A DNA stretch of 64,000 bases from NCBI RefSeq assembly GCF_900177345.1, contig NZ_FWZT01000006.1, positions 124,001 to 188,000 of the forward strand, given 5' to 3'. Positions 61,921-64,000 of this stretch are shown piece after piece (position 1 is the stretch's first letter; each line of letters begins with the position of its first letter). Under the pieces are notes generated by a model. It searched no databases. It worked only from the letters and a program-made list of their open reading frames with translations, and was not told where the DNA came from. The position numbers and the translations under genes were made by a program. The stretch is from Pseudobacteriovorax antillogorgiicola. GTDB taxonomy: Bacteria; Bdellovibrionota_B; Oligoflexia; Oligoflexales; Oligoflexaceae.

Positions 61921-62514
61921 CTACTTGACGACTTTCTTGAAAACATCCTGATCTTCAACAACCTTCAATGTACCTTTGTCAGCATTGACTTCGATTGTTC
62001 TTTCCAGGGTCTCGGCCTTCTTAAACTGACAGGTCACTGGCTTATTGTAATCCCAATCATCAATTTCATCACCATTACAGGAAATAGAAAGGTTTTGCTC
62101 CAACAGTGCCAATGACTCTGCACTAACATCAGCATCAAAAACGACTTTATCTTCTTGAGTGAAACTAATTTGGAATTTATTCTCGCTATCAGTTGCAGCG
62201 ATAGTTCCAGATTTCACAGACGATGCAAATTTAATTTCACATGCTTCGTCTTCGAATAGAGTTTCCTTGAGTTCTATCGCATTTTCGTTTGTTACCAAGA
62301 TATCATACGTCGAATAGACTTCGTAGCCCTCAAATGGGCCATCTGTAGCTTCTAGCTCACTACAAGGAAGCTGCCATTCACCAACGAGGTTCTTCATAGC
62401 AGACACCGGGGCTTTGGGCTTCTGTGGCACTGGGTCAGGAGTGTTACTGCTTGATTTATCGCCGCAAGAAGTTACTGCTCCAAGCAGAATAAGAGAGACT
62501 GGAAGTTTGTGCAT
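61921..62514 (-). CDS. Lipoprotein of unknown function
   Basis: 197 residues. Lipoprotein signal MHKLPVSLILLGAVTSCGDK with lipobox VTSC. A Pro/Lys linker follows, then a beta-rich domain opening MKNLVGEWQLPCSEL, resembling lipocalin-like 'GxW' openings, with several cysteines that may form disulfides (EDEACEIKF, SISCNGDE, VTCQFKK). No named family. Single gene, convergent with the hybrid kinase. Confidence 0.65.
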   Translation of the reverse strand: MHKLPVSLILLGAVTSCGDKSSSNTPDPVPQKPKAPVSAMKNLVGEWQLPCSELEATDGPFEGYEVYSTYDILVTNENAIELKETLFEDEACEIKFASSVKSGTIAATDSENKFQISFTQEDKVVFDADVSAESLALLEQNLSISCNGDEIDDWDYNKPVTCQFKKAETLERTIEVNADKGTLKVVEDQDVFKKVVK

Positions 62515-62896
62515 TTGCTCGTCCTTTTTGTGAATGCAATGGACCCCTTTTCAAGGGTCTACAAAATTATCTTAGACAGCAGCTATTTTGTCATAGCCAC
62601 TATCATAGGTAACAGATAGTGATGTGGAACGGAGAATGATATTGCAGAATTCTGCTATATTTTTTCATTCTTTGAATATCTAATTGGTCGAACTACGCTA
62701 CAAAAACATACTCATAGTCCAGATAGCCGCAGCATTAGGGATAGCAGTGATAAAGAACTGAGTCTTTGACAGAAGGGTTATGGGCAAAATGAATTTTTAT
62801 GAATGACTTAGAGTCGGACATAAAAATAGCTCAGGTTTACGTCTTTCTATGTCGAGAACTATGGAGCTTTCATGTCTAAGCAAGGAAATCGAATCT
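62515..62896. other. Intergenic region upstream of the GAF-Hpt kinase
   Basis: 382 bp between divergent genes, AT-rich. In-frame ATGs at 62849 and 62861 could extend the downstream kinase by 12-16 residues. Nothing else is supported. Confidence 0.35.
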
Positions 62897-64000
62897 ATGA
62901 TAAAAGCACCCATAGGCCCCAATGAAGCAGAGCGTCAAGCTAGATTAAATACTCTCGATGTTCTAGATTCAGATGCTGAAGCAGCCTATGATGAAATTAC
63001 GAAATTGGCCAGTATAATCTGCGAATCCCCCATATCACTGGTCGCTTTCTTAGACGGAGATAGAAACTGGTTCAAGTCAAAGCACGGCGTTGATCTGATC
63101 GAAGCGCCTCGGGAGGAGTCCTTTTGCGGTCACGCAATTCAGCAAGATGACCTTTTCGAAATTCAAGATGCCAGCCTTGATGAGCGCTTTCATGACAACC
63201 CTATCGTCGTTTCAGCACCTAACATCCGCTTCTACGCAGGCTATCCTCTACCCATTGACGGAGAAAATATTGGAACACTTTGTGTCTTTGATGTTCAACC
63301 AAAAAAACTCTCCGACGAGCAAAAATATGCTATGAAAGCCTTATCTCACGCAGTAGCGAGCCTCCTAAAGCTAAGGAAAGCTGTGAATGATATGGCTGTA
63401 ATATCTGATAACGTTAAAACCGGCTTGATAGCATTCGATCAGGATCTAAATGTCTTGGATGGTTTTAGTAGAGAGTGCACAAAAATATTCCTAGAGAGAA
63501 ACATTACTGGCGAAAAAATCGATCAACTCATGTTCAACGACGATAGCGAGCGACAAGCCTTTGCCATGGGAGTTGAACAAGTTTTCGCAGATTTTATGCC
63601 GGAAGAAGCTACCATCGGCCAACTACCCAGTGATTTTACAATCGGCGATAAAGTCTATCAAGCAAAGTATTCTGTGGTGCGAAACTCAAAAAATGAGATT
63701 GTGAACATTCTTGCAACAATAGAAGAGATAACGGAACTGATTGCCTCGAAGAAAGAAGCGGTTTGGAAAAACGCTCTATTTAGAATCGCAACGGACAAGA
63801 ATAGTTTCGCCCTCTTACTCGCTGAGTTCTCAAGAGATATCAACAGAGCCAAAAGTTTTTTAGAAAAAAATGAGACGTCCGATGTTCGGAAGATACTTCA
63901 CACGTTTAAAGGCAACTTTCTCTCTATTGGCCTGCAAGAATTGGGCGCGATGATCCACGATATCGAAGGGCAATCTACCATCGAACTAAGTCACCTTTCA
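62897..64000 (+). CDS. GAF-PAS-Hpt sensor kinase (partial, 3' end outside window)
   Basis: At least 368 residues from ATG 62897, which has AAGGA ten bases upstream; the product begins MIKAPIGPNEAERQARLNTL, the usual entry to a GAF domain in this kinase class. GAF ~20-155 (SFCGHAIQQDDLFEIQDASL, FYAGYPLPIDGENIGTLCVF); a PAS-like domain ~165-285; then an Hpt start, HTFKGNFLSIGL, with the phospho-acceptor His. The window ends in the Hpt. By analogy with the three kinases above a CheA-type HATPase probably follows, which is inference. No signal peptide or membrane segment. Confidence 0.78.
   Translation, partial: MIKAPIGPNEAERQARLNTLDVLDSDAEAAYDEITKLASIICESPISLVAFLDGDRNWFKSKHGVDLIEAPREESFCGHAIQQDDLFEIQDASLDERFHDNPIVVSAPNIRFYAGYPLPIDGENIGTLCVFDVQPKKLSDEQKYAMKALSHAVASLLKLRKAVNDMAVISDNVKTGLIAFDQDLNVLDGFSRECTKIFLERNITGEKIDQLMFNDDSERQAFAMGVEQVFADFMPEEATIGQLPSDFTIGDKVYQAKYSVVRNSKNEIVNILATIEEITELIASKKEAVWKNALFRIATDKNSFALLLAEFSRDINRAKSFLEKNETSDVRKILHTFKGNFLSIGLQELGAMIHDIEGQSTIELSHLS

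Noticed and set aside
1-64000. CRISPR arrays, tRNA or rRNA genes, insertion sequences, prophage
   Set aside because: No regular repeat-spacer structure, cloverleaf, ribosomal sequence, transposase or phage gene was found by reading through both strands.

Overview
The window looks like a chromosomal segment of a free-living or predatory member of the Bdellovibrionota/Oligoflexia (Pseudobacteriovorax-like at a guess; family-level reasoning only). The reasons are a TIGR02147-family protein (best known from Bdellovibrio and Fibrobacter), many secreted proteins and lipoproteins of no known family, an unusual density of sensory kinases including membrane CheA-like 'Hpt + HATPase' proteins, and moderate GC. 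I see no rRNA, tRNA, CRISPR array, insertion sequence or prophage.

Layout. 1-5.0 kb (minus): a plant-type methionine S-methyltransferase (methyltransferase fused to an aminotransferase-like half), followed by a KynB-like cyclase cut by the window edge, plus a lipoprotein. 5.2-9.5 kb: a helical protein divergent from a TIGR02147 protein, a periplasmic solute-binding protein and a secreted orphan. 9.7-13.5 kb: a tightly coupled operon of cNMP-binding histidine kinase, response regulator and DASS-type transporter. 13.5-17.4 kb: DUF4920, PhoD-type phosphatase, CBS protein and DUF1036 protein. 17.5-21.1 kb: a lipid-metabolism run (thioesterase, SDR reductase, acyl-CoA dehydrogenase). 21.1-30.2 kb: two CheA-like membrane kinases, lipoproteins and a beta-propeller. 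30.3-33.7 kb (minus): five exported proteins in which leucine-rich-repeat proteins alternate with members of a small helical family. 34.0-39.8 kb: a small Cys protein, two proteins with degenerate receiver domains (one with TPRs) and a convergent 7TM CheA-like kinase. 40-41.1 kb: an RTX-repeat exported protein sharing a C-terminal Trp/Gly domain with one protein of the LRR cluster. 41.3-50.2 kb: a regulated export module, with a sensor kinase carrying a cytoplasmic oligopeptide-binding-like domain, an H-box-like small protein and a sigma-54 activator. These face a -24/-12 promoter that should drive a small protein, a sigma-region-4-like regulator and a full-length ABCC/MRP-type ABC exporter. 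50.3-53.5 kb: a 7TM-DISM class III nucleotide cyclase and an Xre/RES toxin-antitoxin pair with its own operator. 53.5-56.6 kb (minus): a vitellogenin-N/HEAT-like exported protein and a secreted partner. 57-64 kb: a P-loop NTPase, a frame-disrupted beta-barrel gene, a MASE1-CHASE hybrid kinase, a lipoprotein and the start of a GAF-Hpt kinase.

The most interesting items are the plant-like MMT, the sigma-54/oligopeptide-sensor/ABCC module, the LRR-helical secreted operon with its shared C-terminal domain, the four CheA-like kinases without CheW domains, and the vitellogenin-like pair. All functional statements come from reading the sequence and recalling families; no database search was possible.
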